Source of the DNA: an uncultured Ectothiorhodospiraceae bacterium
GTDB lineage: Bacteria > Pseudomonadota > Gammaproteobacteria > UBA9214
Assembly (NCBI GenBank): GCA_947258515.1
Contig: CAMYIO010000004.1
Span: 1 to 54,391 of the forward strand
Direction of reading: 5' to 3'
DNA: 54,391 bases
Under the pieces are notes generated by a model that saw nothing but the letters and a program-made list of their open reading frames with translations, had not been told where the DNA came from and did not search any database. This document shows positions 8,918 through 17,981 of the stretch, one piece after another. The position numbers and the translations under genes were made by a program. Position 1 is the first letter of the stretch. Each line of letters opens with the position of its first letter.

Positions 8918-10654
8918 TCAGCGCTTGTTGCGGTTGAGTGATTCGATGCGGCCCGGAATGCGACCCGCCTTGGTGTTATTCAGCAGCTCCTGAACCAGCG
9001 GAATGAGTGACGTGATAGTACTGGTATTGATGACGCGTTTGACTTCCTGCAGGGCGGTATGATGCATACTGAATTCATTCAGACCCATGCCGAGCAGCAG
9101 GCGGGTGTAACGCGTATCGCCGGCCATTTCGCCACACATTGAAACCGGGATGCCGGCCGCCGCACCGGCATCAATGGTCATCTTGATGAGCTTCAGGACC
9201 GCGGGATGCAGCGGGTCATACAGGTAGTTCACCTCGTCATCGATGCGGTCTATCGCGAGCGTGTACTGAATCAGATCGTTGGTCCCGATCGAGAGAAAAT
9301 CCATGTGACTGGCAAATTCCGATGCCGACAGGGCGGCGGCCGGGACTTCGATCATGGCTCCGATCTTGACGTCCGGCGAGAACGCCAGTGACTCGCGCTG
9401 CAGTGCATTGCGGGTGTCGTTAATCAGGCTCAGTACCTGGTGCAACTCCTGGGTGTTGGACAGCATCGGTACCATGAGCCGTACCGGGCCGTGCGCCGAG
9501 GCACGCAGGATGGCGCGTAACTGGGGCTTGAACAGCGAGTGGTCCTTGAGACACAGGCGAATGGCGCGCAAACCCAGTGCCGGGTTGCTGCAGCTGCGGC
9601 TGCTGCCGTCGACCGGTTTGTCTGCGCCCATGTCGAGGGTGCGTATGGTCAGGGGTTTCCCCCTGAGTGCCTCGATAACACTGACATAACAGTCGTACTG
9701 TTCTTCCTCGTCCGGTGGTGCGCTGCGGTTCATAAACAGAAACTCGGTGCGGTACAGGCCCACGCCACTGGCGCTTTCGCGGCTGACCGCATCGATATCT
9801 TCCGGTAGTTCAATGTTTGCCATCAGGGTGATGCACTTGCCGTCCCGGGTGATGGCGGGGGTGTCTGTGAGCCGTGTCAGTTCCAGCTGTCGCTGCTGCT
9901 CCAGTTGCTGGCGATTCCGGTAGTGGTCAAGTACACGTTCATCCGTGCCGGCGATGAGTATGCCCTGCAGTCCATCGAGGATGACTGTTTCGCCATCGCG
10001 GATATAACGCCGTAAACCATGGGTGCCAACCAGTGCCGGGATCTGCATGCTGCGTGCAAGGATCGCCGTGTGTGACAGCGGGCCGCCGCACTCGGTCGCA
10101 AATGCGCTGATGCCCTGATGTTCAAGCAGCACGGTTTCGGCCGGGGTGAGGTCATAGGCGAGCACGATAGCGTTATCCAGGGGGACACCTGCGTTATATG
10201 CATCGTCCTGCTCATCGTCCAGCAGGATCCGTTGCAGGCGGTTGATGACATGGTCGACATCATCACGGCGGGTGCGCAGATAGGCATCATCTATCTGCTC
10301 GAATACGTCGACAACGGCATCACGTTGCAGCTTCAGTGCCCACTCGGCATTGCAGCCATGTTCACGGATCAGGTCGACAGGCGTGGTGACCAGGGTGGCG
10401 TCATCGAGCATCAGCAGGTGGGTGTCGATAAAACCGGCGATATCGACTCGGGTGTTTTCCGGGAGACGTCCGCGGATATCTTCAAGCTGCTGCCGGGCGC
10501 AGTTGACCGCTTTCAGAAAGCGTACGACTTCATCTTCGACAAGGGGTTCCGGGATGGCGCTTTCAAGGACTTCTACCGTGCCACGCAGAATGATGTGTGC
10601 CTTGCCAATGGCAATGCCGCGGGAGACGCCGATTCCGGAAAGTGCCAGGCTCAT
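8918..10654 (-). CDS. ptsI: PTS enzyme I (phosphoenolpyruvate-protein phosphotransferase)
   Basis: Autophosphorylates from PEP and passes the phosphate to HPr. The 578-residue protein has the N-terminal HPr-binding helical domain, the phosphohistidine site GGPLSHTAILARSM (His195), and a C-terminal PEP-binding barrel. The barrel shows RTEFLFMNR, MIEVPAAAL, SIGTNDLIQYTLAIDR and the catalytic VSMCGEMAGD. There is no N-terminal GAF domain, so this is a plain EI rather than EI-Ntr (PtsP). It is the last PTS gene of a block that has HPr, EIIA-Man and EIIA-Ntr but no EIIB or EIIC permease, so the phosphate relay here is probably regulatory. The gap to HPr is 41 bp. Confidence 0.95.
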   Translation of the reverse strand: MSLALSGIGVSRGIAIGKAHIILRGTVEVLESAIPEPLVEDEVVRFLKAVNCARQQLEDIRGRLPENTRVDIAGFIDTHLLMLDDATLVTTPVDLIREHGCNAEWALKLQRDAVVDVFEQIDDAYLRTRRDDVDHVINRLQRILLDDEQDDAYNAGVPLDNAIVLAYDLTPAETVLLEHQGISAFATECGGPLSHTAILARSMQIPALVGTHGLRRYIRDGETVILDGLQGILIAGTDERVLDHYRNRQQLEQQRQLELTRLTDTPAITRDGKCITLMANIELPEDIDAVSRESASGVGLYRTEFLFMNRSAPPDEEEQYDCYVSVIEALRGKPLTIRTLDMGADKPVDGSSRSCSNPALGLRAIRLCLKDHSLFKPQLRAILRASAHGPVRLMVPMLSNTQELHQVLSLINDTRNALQRESLAFSPDVKIGAMIEVPAAALSASEFASHMDFLSIGTNDLIQYTLAIDRIDDEVNYLYDPLHPAVLKLIKMTIDAGAAAGIPVSMCGEMAGDTRYTRLLLGMGLNEFSMHHTALQEVKRVINTSTITSLIPLVQELLNNTKAGRIPGRIESLNRNKR

Positions 10655-10695
10655 GTCCTGAATGATCCTCTGTTTACCTGCTCAGGTGGGTGCCG

Positions 10696-10965
10696 CTACT
10701 CCTGTTCGCCGAAGCGCTCCTCAATCAGCTTTATGAGGCTGTCCGCGGCTTCAACTTCGTCCTCGCCTTGCGTTATGATAATCAGTTCGGTGCCACGCGA
10801 TGCCGCCAGCATCATTACGCCCATAATGCTTTTACCGTTGACATGCTGTCCGTTCCTGGCGACATCGACGTTGCAGGAAAATGACGAGGCCGTTGTGACG
10901 AATTTGGCAGCCGCCCTGGCGTGCAGGCCGAGCTTGTTGATGATTGTGACGCATCTTTCCTGCAT
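10696..10965 (-). CDS. ptsH: HPr phosphocarrier (PTS-Ntr type)
   Basis: An 89-residue HPr. His15 sits in GLHARAA, the site phosphorylated by EI, and Ser46 sits in NGKSIMGVMML, the regulatory serine that HprK phosphorylates in other bacteria. Both sites are intact, and hprK is three genes upstream, so dual control of this HPr is well supported by inference. It could equally be named ptsO/NPr by operon context. It starts one base after the EIIA-Man stop, pointing to one transcript. Confidence 0.94.
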   Translation of the reverse strand: MQERCVTIINKLGLHARAAAKFVTTASSFSCNVDVARNGQHVNGKSIMGVMMLAASRGTELIIITQGEDEVEAADSLIKLIEERFGEQE

Positions 10966-10966
10966 G

Positions 10967-11365
10967 TCAGGACGCCTCTTTCCGGCTGGTGACGACTATA
11001 CCGTCACGGGCGCCGTTGGCTGCTTTTTCACACAGTGCCTCGAGGTTCATATCCGGATAATTCAGTATGCGCAGTAACATCGGGAGATTGGCGCCCGAGA
11101 TGATACGTGCATTGTGTGTGTCGATCAGGCGGTTCGCGATATTGCTGGGTGTGCTGCCATAGAGGTCTGTCAGTACCAGCACACCAGCGCCGTCATCGAG
11201 TGTGTCACAGAGCTTGCCTGCCGTCTCGAGTAATTGATCGGGATCGCAGTCTGCCTCGACAGTAATGGCTTCTGCAGCCAACGGACAACCACCGAGTATC
11301 TGCTTCGCTGCATTCAGCATGTCATCGCCAAGGCTGCCGTGTGTGATCAGTAACAGGCCTGTCAT
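10967..11365 (-). CDS. PTS EIIA component, mannose family
   Basis: A 132-residue EIIA-Man domain, beginning MTGLLLITHGSLGDDML with the phosphorylatable His9, then VLTDLYGSTPSNIA typical of the family. In E. coli this domain is part of ManX and feeds a sugar permease; here it is free-standing with no EIIB/C/D in the window. In Xanthomonas- and Neisseria-like bacteria similar orphan EIIA proteins sit beside hprK and ptsN and are taken as regulatory. Its ATG overlaps the rapZ stop by one base. Confidence 0.9.
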   Translation of the reverse strand: MTGLLLITHGSLGDDMLNAAKQILGGCPLAAEAITVEADCDPDQLLETAGKLCDTLDDGAGVLVLTDLYGSTPSNIANRLIDTHNARIISGANLPMLLRILNYPDMNLEALCEKAANGARDGIVVTSRKEAS

Positions 11366-12222
11366 TATTCCAGTTCCCTGTGTCGTTTGACGACTTCAAC
11401 CGCTTGCCCGGCAAGGTAGTGCGCCAGCTTTTCTACCAGATACACCGAACGATGCTGGCCGCCGGTGCAGCCAATGGCAATGCTCAGGTAACTGCGGTTA
11501 TCGGCCTTGAAGTGCGGTATCCATTCACCGAGGAAATGCTCCACTGATGTGTAGTACTGCCGGGCTACGGCTTCCCGGTCAAGGTATTCAATGACCGCAT
11601 CATCCATTCCGGTCAGGGCGCGCAGCGCGGGTTGCCAGTACGGGTTGGGCAGGCAGCGCGCATCGAAGACGAAATCGGCATCAGTCGGCAGACCGTGTTT
11701 GTAACCGAAGGAACGCAACAAGAGTGAAAACTCGCTGTTTCCTGATTTGTCGTGAAACTCCATAACCAGGTCGCGTAGCTGGTGAACATTGGTGCGACTG
11801 GTATCGATGAACATGTCAGCGTTAGCAGTAATGGGAGTAAGCAGGCCGCGTTCCTTGACGATGGCATCCGCAAGCGGGGTGCCTGTGCCGGATAACGGGT
11901 GTTTGCGCCGCGTCTCGCTAAAGCGTTTCAGCAAGGTGGCGTCATCGGCCTGCAGGAACAGGATCTTGCAGTGGATGCCCTTGTTCTTCAGCCCGTTGAT
12001 GATGTCCGGAAAGTTGACAAGCTGGTCAGGGTGGTTGCGGGCATCAATGCCAATAGCCACATTGCCACCATTCTTGTATGTCTGTTCCTTGATTTCTGTT
12101 GCGAACGCATCCAGCAGGCTCACCGGAAGATTGTCGATGCAGTAAAAATCCATATCCTCCAGCGCATGCAGGGCAACGCTTTTACCCGAGCCGGAGAGGC
12201 CGCTGATGATGACCAGGTTCAT
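11365..12222 (-). CDS. rapZ: RNase adapter / nucleotide-binding protein RapZ
   Basis: A 285-residue P-loop protein. Walker A GLSGSGKS is at residues 8-15, followed by LHALEDMDFYCIDNLPVSLL, and the C-terminal domain has IGCTGGQHRSVYLVEKLA. In E. coli RapZ presents the sRNA GlmZ to RNase E and so tunes GlmS and amino-sugar supply for the envelope. That link fits its place beside LPS precursor and PTS-Ntr genes. It overlaps hprK by four bases (ATGA), so the genes are translationally coupled. No glmZ-like sRNA was recognised in the window. Confidence 0.95.
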   Translation of the reverse strand: MNLVIISGLSGSGKSVALHALEDMDFYCIDNLPVSLLDAFATEIKEQTYKNGGNVAIGIDARNHPDQLVNFPDIINGLKNKGIHCKILFLQADDATLLKRFSETRRKHPLSGTGTPLADAIVKERGLLTPITANADMFIDTSRTNVHQLRDLVMEFHDKSGNSEFSLLLRSFGYKHGLPTDADFVFDARCLPNPYWQPALRALTGMDDAVIEYLDREAVARQYYTSVEHFLGEWIPHFKADNRSYLSIAIGCTGGQHRSVYLVEKLAHYLAGQAVEVVKRHRELE

Positions 12223-13160
12223 TGGCGGGCGCTTTCGAGGCGGCGCTTCTGGCGGTCGATGAACGCCTGGCTGGCATCATAGCCCTTGGCATTCAGGATA
12301 TGGTTGCGTACCGCAACCTCCAGCAGCACCGCGAGATTTCTTCCGGGTCCGACCGGCAGGGTGACTTCAGGTATGTCGACCTCCTGTATTTTGCATATTC
12401 GTTTGCTGCCATGCAGGCGATCTATCTGGGTGGCCTCCTCGATGTCCTGCAGTACAACAATGAGGCGCAGGTTGCGATGCTGCTTGATGGCGCTCGCGCC
12501 GAACATGGCGCGCACGTTGAGGATGCCGAGCCCACGGACCTCGAGGAAGTCCTGCAGCATCTCGGGGCAGGTGCCGAGCAGGGTGTCCGGCGAGACCCTG
12601 GAAAACTCGGGTGCGTCATCGGCGATCAGGCGGTGACCGCGCGTCAGTAACTCCAGCGCCAGCTCGCTTTTACCGATGCTGGAATCGCCGGTAATCAGTA
12701 CGCCGGTGCCGAGAACTTCCATGAACACCCCGTGCAGGGTGATCTTGTCTGCAAAATAATTGGTCAGGTAGTGTTGCAGGTTCTCGATAATGTCCTGGCT
12801 GGGCAAATCGCTCGACAGCAAGGGTATGCGACTGGCCGTCGCGGCGGCCTCCAGGTCATCCGGTGGCGGCAGGCGCTTGGCGATTACGACCAGTGTTGTT
12901 TGTCCGGAGAACAATTGTGAAATGGTATCCTTGCGGGAGTTCTTTTTCAGTGAATCGAGGTATTCCATTTCCTTGCGGCCGAGTACCTGAACGCGGTGCA
13001 GGGTGATCAGGTTCAGATAGCCGACCAGTGAAATATCCGCTGATGTATCAGCGGAGGAATGCAGTATCCTGTTTTTGTGCTCTTCTCCTGCCAGCCAGGT
13101 GAGCCCCAGTTTCTCCTGCAAGGCCTTGTACAGGGTCTCGATTTCAAGGGTTGTGCTCAT
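12219..13160 (-). CDS. hprK: HPr kinase/phosphorylase
   Basis: Bifunctional enzyme that phosphorylates HPr on Ser46 with ATP or pyrophosphate and reverses the reaction. The P-loop GDSSIGKS (residues 158-165 from this start), the following DDAPEFSR, and the family signature LEVRGLGILNVRAMFG are all present. The start was moved from 13184 to the ATG at 13160, because this ATG overlaps the ptsN stop as ATGA and gives 313 residues, the normal size. HprK is missing from enteric bacteria but occurs in Xanthomonadales, Neisseria and some sulfur bacteria. Its presence between ptsN and rapZ is a lineage marker and points to regulatory PTS use. Confidence 0.95.
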   Translation of the reverse strand: MSTTLEIETLYKALQEKLGLTWLAGEEHKNRILHSSADTSADISLVGYLNLITLHRVQVLGRKEMEYLDSLKKNSRKDTISQLFSGQTTLVVIAKRLPPPDDLEAAATASRIPLLSSDLPSQDIIENLQHYLTNYFADKITLHGVFMEVLGTGVLITGDSSIGKSELALELLTRGHRLIADDAPEFSRVSPDTLLGTCPEMLQDFLEVRGLGILNVRAMFGASAIKQHRNLRLIVVLQDIEEATQIDRLHGSKRICKIQEVDIPEVTLPVGPGRNLAVLLEVAVRNHILNAKGYDASQAFIDRQKRRLESARQ

Positions 13161-13627
13161 GCGGGGATACGGTGTGACTCCCACTGATACAGCTGATCGA
13201 GCAGGCAGTTGCTGGATTCACATGCCCGCAGGGCGTCGCAGATGCCGGTGTTGCTGAATATCTCGGCAATGGTGGACAGCACCTGCAGGTGTTCCTCGGT
13301 TGAGTCCTCCGGTACCAGCAACGCGAAAACAAGATCCACCGGCAGACCGTCAGAGGTGTCAAAATCAACCGCTACTGCCAGCTTGATAAATGCACAGACC
13401 GGGTGTTCCAGGTCGGCCATCCTGCCATGCGGAATGGCCACGCCCTTGCCCAGTCCGGTACTGCCGAGTTTTTCCCGGTTCAGTAACGCGTCGAAGATTT
13501 CATGTTGTGACAGCACCGGCGAGCTGCTCGCCAGCAGCTCGCCGAGTTGTTCAAGCAGTCGTTTCTTGCTGCCAACCTCGTCACTGCAGGCAACCCGTTC
13601 GGCACTGAGTAAATCGGTAATGTTCAT
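13157..13627 (-). CDS. ptsN: PTS-Ntr EIIA protein PtsN
   Basis: A 156-residue EIIA of the fructose/nitrogen family. KGVAIPHGRM holds the phosphorylation site (His67), preceded by FDALLNREKLGSTGLG. PtsN controls K+ transport, envelope stress and other traits through its phosphorylation state. In this block it can receive phosphate from EI and HPr. It is downstream of hpf (48 bp gap) and overlaps hprK by four bases. Confidence 0.95.
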   Translation of the reverse strand: MNITDLLSAERVACSDEVGSKKRLLEQLGELLASSSPVLSQHEIFDALLNREKLGSTGLGKGVAIPHGRMADLEHPVCAFIKLAVAVDFDTSDGLPVDLVFALLVPEDSTEEHLQVLSTIAEIFSNTGICDALRACESSNCLLDQLYQWESHRIPA

Positions 13628-13675
13628 GGTGTATTCAGAAAGTCTGCACGGCCCTGATACAGGTATCGGGACTGT

Positions 13676-13996
13676 TTACAGCTCCCTTGCAATGGATCCC
13701 TCACTACGGTGATGATCAGTCATTTTTTCCTTGTGCTTCTTGACCTGACGGTCGAGCTTGTCAACCAGTGCATCGATGGCCGCGTACATGTTCTCCTGTT
13801 CCGCGTCGGCGAATATGTTACCCCCGGTGATGTGCATGGTTGCTTCAGCCTTGTGGCGCAGTTTTTCCACGCTCAGTACCACATGGGTGTCGGTGACATG
13901 ATCAAAATGGCGTTCCAGACGTTCCATTTTATTGTTGACATATTTACGCAGAGGATCAGTTAGGTCGACATGATGTCCGGTCAGGTTGATTTTCAT
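13676..13996 (-). CDS. hpf: Ribosome hibernation promoting factor (short HPF)
   Basis: A 106-residue protein of the HPF/YfiA family, beginning MKINLTGHHVDLTDPLRKYVNNKMERLERHFD with the central HKAEATMHITGGNIFADAE. It binds the 30S decoding region and promotes 100S dimers or silences ribosomes in stationary phase. The length marks it as a short form without the dimerisation domain of long HPFs. It lies directly after rpoN (22 bp), the common gammaproteobacterial order. Confidence 0.95.
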   Translation of the reverse strand: MKINLTGHHVDLTDPLRKYVNNKMERLERHFDHVTDTHVVLSVEKLRHKAEATMHITGGNIFADAEQENMYAAIDALVDKLDRQVKKHKEKMTDHHRSEGSIAREL

Positions 13997-14018
13997 TGAG
14001 ACACTCCTGTGTTGACGC

Positions 14019-15470
14019 CTAGGAAAGGCGTTTACGTTCGTTGGATGGTGATATGGACAGTGACTCGCGGTATTTCGCGATCGTCCGCCTTGCTACATTG
14101 ATGCCCTGTTCGGCCAGAATAGCGGCCATCTTGTTGTCGCTGAGTGGTTTTGACGGGGTTTCAGCGGCAACCAGTTTCTTGATGATGGCCCTGATGGCGG
14201 TGGCCGAGCATTCGCCGCCTGATTCCGTGCTGACATGACTTGAAAAAAAGTACTTGAACTCGTAGATACCGCGCGGTGTGTGCATGTACTTGCGGGTGGT
14301 TACGCGGGAGACGGTCGATTCATGCATTTCAATGGCATCTGCAATACTGCGCAGTACCATCGGTTTCATGGCTTCATCGCCATGTTCGAAAAACGCCTGC
14401 TGGCGTTCGACGATACAGCTGGACACCTTGAGCAGGGTTTCATGCCGGCTTTGCAGACTTTTCAGGAACCAGCGTGCCTCCTGCAGGTTGTCACGCAAAT
14501 AGTTATTGTCCTTGCTGTTGCTGCCGCGCTTGATCATGCGCGCATAGAGGTTGTTGATGCGCAGTTTGGGTGTCGAGTCAGTGTTCAGCTCAACCTGCCA
14601 CCTGTCGTTCTTCTTGACGACGAATACATCCGGGATGATGTATTCCGGCTCGGCCGTGTCGAAGGTCGATCCGGGGCGCGGGTTGAGCGACTGAATAAGA
14701 TGGATGACATGCTGTAAATCATCGGTGGCCAGTTTCATCTTGCGGCCAAGCTTGGTGAAATTGCGGCCGCTGAGCAGCCCGAAGTAGTCGCGGATGAGTA
14801 TCCGTGCCTCTTTCAGCCAGGGTGTGGCCGCATCATACTGTTGCAACTGCAGTAGCAGATTCTCCTGCAGGTCCCGTGCGGCCACCCCGACAGGATCGAA
14901 CTGCTGGATACGGTGCAGAACCGCCCTGATTTCATCAGGCTCGATTTCGAGCTGTATATCGAGGTTCTTGTGGATATCTTCCAGGCTGGTGGTCAGGTAG
15001 CCATCCTCATCAATGGAATCAATAATGATGCGGGCAATATGCTGGTCGGTATCAGAGAAGTGTGTCAGTTCGAGTTGCCAGATCAGGTGATCGTGCAACC
15101 CCGCGCCGCTGACCGTGATGGTTTCCGTCATGTCCCGGCTGCCACCGGACTCCGGCGCGCTGTAGGCGGTTGCGCCGGTATCAAACACATCTTCCCAGCT
15201 GCTGTCCGTGGCTAATTCGTCCGGGATGGTCTCGGTATTCTCTTCCGCAGAGACCGGGGTGTCCTTGCTCGTCCCGTTAGGACCGCCGTCGCCATCCTGA
15301 ACCTCCGCGCTGCCGGCTTCATCCTGCTCCAGCATGGGATTTGACTCGAGTGCTTCCTGTACTTCGCTCTGCAGTTCCAGGGTGGACAGCTGTAACAGGC
15401 GGATCGCCTGCTGCAGCTGCGGTGTCATGGTCAGGTGCTGACCGATTCGGAGTTGAAGAGATTGCTTCAT
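14019..15470 (-). CDS. rpoN: RNA polymerase sigma-54 factor
   Basis: A 483-residue sigma-54. The glutamine-rich region I starts MKQSLQLRIGQHLTMTPQLQQAIRLLQLS and ends SNPMLEQ. An acidic region II follows. Core-binding and DNA-binding parts follow, with HESTVSRVTTRKYMHTPRGIYEFKYFFSS, then the RpoN box as ARRTIAKYRE near the C-terminus. It directs transcription from -24/-12 promoters with enhancer-binding proteins. It is separated from lptB by 101 bp that hold a good sigma-70-like promoter, so rpoN and downstream genes can be expressed apart from the lpt genes. Confidence 0.97.
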   Translation of the reverse strand: MKQSLQLRIGQHLTMTPQLQQAIRLLQLSTLELQSEVQEALESNPMLEQDEAGSAEVQDGDGGPNGTSKDTPVSAEENTETIPDELATDSSWEDVFDTGATAYSAPESGGSRDMTETITVSGAGLHDHLIWQLELTHFSDTDQHIARIIIDSIDEDGYLTTSLEDIHKNLDIQLEIEPDEIRAVLHRIQQFDPVGVAARDLQENLLLQLQQYDAATPWLKEARILIRDYFGLLSGRNFTKLGRKMKLATDDLQHVIHLIQSLNPRPGSTFDTAEPEYIIPDVFVVKKNDRWQVELNTDSTPKLRINNLYARMIKRGSNSKDNNYLRDNLQEARWFLKSLQSRHETLLKVSSCIVERQQAFFEHGDEAMKPMVLRSIADAIEMHESTVSRVTTRKYMHTPRGIYEFKYFFSSHVSTESGGECSATAIRAIIKKLVAAETPSKPLSDNKMAAILAEQGINVARRTIAKYRESLSISPSNERKRLS

Positions 15471-15518
15471 ATTGGTTTATTTTTTGAACAAATGTGCAAA
15501 CACACTGTTCTGACTAAA

Positions 15519-15546
15519 AGTATAGTGCATTATCCATGCCATACAA
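15519..15546 (-). promoter_or_regulatory. Candidate sigma-70 promoter for rpoN-hpf-ptsN
   Basis: On the minus strand, TTGTAT and TATACT are separated by 16 bp, and the -10 ends 48 bp before the rpoN ATG. This lies in the only sizeable gap inside the kdsD-to-ptsI run. Confidence 0.5.
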
Positions 15547-15571
15547 CAGTTATATCGTCCGGCAGGGCTGC

Positions 15572-16297
15572 CTACAAACGGAATTTGCTGCCCAGATAAA
15601 CGTCGCGTACATGCTGATTATTAAGCACTTCATCCGGTGAACCGGCGGCGATCACCTGTCCGGCATTGAGTATATAGGCGTGGTGACAGATCCCCAGCAT
15701 CTCGCGAACGTTATGATCGGTGATCAGGACACCGATATCACGATCACAGAGATGCCCGATAATCTGCTGGATATCGACCACCGATAGCGGGTCAACGCCG
15801 GCAAACGGCTCGTCCAGCAGTATGAAACGCGGGTTGGCCGCCAGTGCGCGCGCAATTTCAACACGCCGGCGCTCACCGCCGGAGAGGCTGACACCGGCCT
15901 GGTCAGCCAGGTGGCCGATGTGCAATTCGTGCAGCAGTGATTCCAGTATTTCCCTGCGGTTTGCCTTGTTGAGGTCCTTGCGAATCTCGAGGACCGCCAT
16001 GATATTGTCTGTCACGGACAGCTTCCTGAACACCGAGGCCTCCTGGGGCAGGTAGCCGAGTCCACAGGCGGCACGCTTGTGCATGGGTTCTTCGGTGAGG
16101 TCAACGTTGTCCAGTTCGATACGACCCTCACCACAGGGTACCAGCCCGACGATCATGTAGAAGCAGGTGGTTTTTCCAGCGCCGTTCGGTCCCAGCAGGC
16201 CGACAACCTGGCCGCTGCTGACTGACAGCGAGACGTCATCAACCACCCGTCGTGATTTGTAGGACTTGCCGAGGCTGATTGCGTTCAGGACACTCAT
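15572..16297 (-). CDS. lptB: LPS export ABC transporter ATPase LptB
   Basis: A 241-residue ABC ATPase of the LptB2FG inner-membrane complex that extracts LPS and pushes it along the Lpt bridge. Walker A is [19 protein letters not shown], the Q-loop region is [11 protein letters not shown], the signature is [17 protein letters not shown], and Walker B is [14 protein letters not shown]. The start overlaps the lptA stop by four bases. lptF/G are not in the window, as usual. Confidence 0.97.
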   Translation of the reverse strand: MSVLNAISLGKSYKSRRVVDDVSLSVSSGQVVGLLGPNGAGKTTCFYMIVGLVPCGEGRIELDNVDLTEEPMHKRAACGLGYLPQEASVFRKLSVTDNIMAVLEIRKDLNKANRREILESLLHELHIGHLADQAGVSLSGGERRRVEIARALAANPRFILLDEPFAGVDPLSVVDIQQIIGHLCDRDIGVLITDHNVREMLGICHHAYILNAGQVIAAGSPDEVLNNQHVRDVYLGSKFRL

Positions 16298-16896
16298 GGC
16301 TCTTCAGGCCCGGGTTCGGCTACGGGTGCGGTTGCGGGCGGATTGTCGTCCTGCGTGCGGTTGTTCTTCTTGTCTTTATCCTTCTTGCCCCTGGGCTGCA
16401 GGGTAATATGCACACGGCCACTTTCACCGCCGCCGCCAGCATCGACGGTGTCATTCTTCAGATTGAAAACAATGCGATCACTGCGGAATTCCTCATCGCC
16501 GGATTCCCATATGCGGGCCTTGTCGAGCAGGATAACGCGCTCATCGATGGCGTAGTATTCAATGCGCCCGGCTTCTGCATGCTGGTCAATGGTTTTACCT
16601 TCCGGTCGCTGCACATAGGTCGCCAGGTTGCCGGTCAGAATAATGGTATCAAGCTGCTTGTCGGTGAGCTGTACGGTCATCCGGCTGCCGGTAAAAACAA
16701 GCGTGCCCTGCTGCAGTTTAACGTGGCCCTCGTAGACACTGAATCCGGTTTTGTCATTCAGGCTGGCCTTGTCAGCCTCGATGTTAATGGGCTTGTCACG
16801 GTCGGCATCCAGACCCCATGCGGCCAGTGGCAGCAGGGCGAGCAGCAACAGCACGCTGCGCGGACAGTATTTTGCAAAGAACCTAGCTGATGACAT
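16294..16896 (-). CDS. lptA: LPS transport periplasmic protein LptA
   Basis: Bridges the periplasm with its beta-jellyroll OstA domain. The start at 16896 ([10 protein letters not shown]...) is preferred over 16914; it gives a signal peptide, [15 protein letters not shown], cut before [16 protein letters not shown]. The OstA core follows: [21 protein letters not shown]. The C-terminal tail is Pro/Glu-rich and longer than in E. coli. It overlaps the end of lptC by 14 bases and lptB by four. Confidence 0.93.
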   Translation of the reverse strand: MSSARFFAKYCPRSVLLLLALLPLAAWGLDADRDKPINIEADKASLNDKTGFSVYEGHVKLQQGTLVFTGSRMTVQLTDKQLDTIILTGNLATYVQRPEGKTIDQHAEAGRIEYYAIDERVILLDKARIWESGDEEFRSDRIVFNLKNDTVDAGGGGESGRVHITLQPRGKKDKDKKNNRTQDDNPPATAPVAEPGPEEP

Positions 16897-17446
16897 CGTA
16901 ACGGCCCCGGACACTGGACCTGAGTTCCAGTGTGTCGTTCCTGAAATCTGCTTTTACACCAACGCCCTCGATCCTGAATTGACCGGAAGTAATGGTCGCC
17001 GCGTTGTCCGTTTCGGCCAGTTCTTCTTCCGGTTTGACCAGCAGATCGCTGGTCACGATGTGCAGTGCGCTGCTGCTTGCGGTCTGCCGGCGCCTGATGT
17101 CGACTGCGCCCAGCAACCAGATGATGTCAGCGTCCTCGTTGGTCTCGCCGTGTTCCGATCTGATGCGCCAGGTGTCGCCACTGGCTTGCAGGATTCTGAT
17201 GTCGGGTGCTTCGAGGTTAAAGCGTTCGTCGTTCGGGTAGTGTGTCATGCGACGTGCCAGCACACGGTATTGCAGCTGGCCCTGTTCATTCATGACTTTC
17301 ATGTCCATCTCTTCGACAAAGGCATCAGCACCGCTGCTACTGGCGCTGGTGCGCTGCAGGCCGGATTCCTGCTGGAACAGAAACCAGCCACTGCCCGTGA
17401 CCAGCAGTAACAGCAGCCCGTAGATAACGATTTGTTTGCCATTCAC
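16883..17446 (-). CDS. lptC: LPS export protein LptC
   Basis: A 187-residue bitopic protein with one N-terminal membrane helix (IVIYGLLLLLVTGSGWFLF) and a periplasmic jellyroll that accepts LPS from LptB2FG and hands it to LptA. The body shows MKVMNEQGQLQYRVLARRMTHYPND and the typical terminal [21 protein letters not shown]. Overlapping ends with kdsC (four bases) and lptA make this a tight operon. LptC is poorly conserved, so context adds much to the call. Confidence 0.92.
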   Translation of the reverse strand: MNGKQIVIYGLLLLLVTGSGWFLFQQESGLQRTSASSSGADAFVEEMDMKVMNEQGQLQYRVLARRMTHYPNDERFNLEAPDIRILQASGDTWRIRSEHGETNEDADIIWLLGAVDIRRRQTASSSALHIVTSDLLVKPEEELAETDNAATITSGQFRIEGVGVKADFRNDTLELRSSVRGRYDVIS

Positions 17447-17964
17447 AGGTAGCTGCTCATTTCCTGATCCAGGACACCCTGTGCCTCCATCAGCATTTCA
17501 CAGACATCGCGCGCAGCGCCACGACCACCGCACCGGGGTGTCTGCCAGTGGCTGTGCTGGCGTACCAGCGGGTGTGCATCCTGTACCGCAATCGCGAGAC
17601 CGACGCGGCGCATGACCGGCAGGTCAACGACATCGTCACCCACATAGGCCGTTTCTGCGGCGCTGATATCCAGATCACTGGCCAGTTTCTCATAGGCCGG
17701 CAGTTTATCAAGTTGTCCCTGGTAGACATGTTCAATGCCGAGATTATTCATTCGATGTTCAACGACCTTTGAGGTTCTGCCGGTGATGATGGCGACGGTA
17801 ACACCATGCCTGATGAGCATCTTTATGCCGTGCCCGTCCTGCGAGTGGAAGGCCTTGTATTCCTGGCCGTCATCACCAACAAACAGGCTGCCATCGGTGA
17901 GCACGCCATCGACATCAAAGATCAGCAGGCGAATACGTGAAGCTTTTTCAAGTATGTCTTTCAT
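17443..17964 (-). CDS. kdsC: 3-deoxy-D-manno-octulosonate 8-phosphate phosphatase
   Basis: HAD-family phosphatase that releases Kdo for the LPS inner core. The nucleophile motif is FDVDGVLTDGSLFV, motif II/III residues lie in ITGRTSK and KLPAYEKL, and the acidic motif is AYVGDDVVDLPVM. At 173 residues it is the usual cap-less C0 HAD size. It sits 17 bp after kdsD, which makes the arabinose 5-phosphate precursor of the same pathway. Confidence 0.96.
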   Translation of the reverse strand: MKDILEKASRIRLLIFDVDGVLTDGSLFVGDDGQEYKAFHSQDGHGIKMLIRHGVTVAIITGRTSKVVEHRMNNLGIEHVYQGQLDKLPAYEKLASDLDISAAETAYVGDDVVDLPVMRRVGLAIAVQDAHPLVRQHSHWQTPRCGGRGAARDVCEMLMEAQGVLDQEMSSYL

Positions 17965-17981
17965 GGCTATATTCTGTCGAG

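Noticed and set aside
10118-11077. 319-residue plus-strand ORF
   Set aside because: Lies opposite EI and HPr, both with intact active sites; the translation has no recognisable motif.
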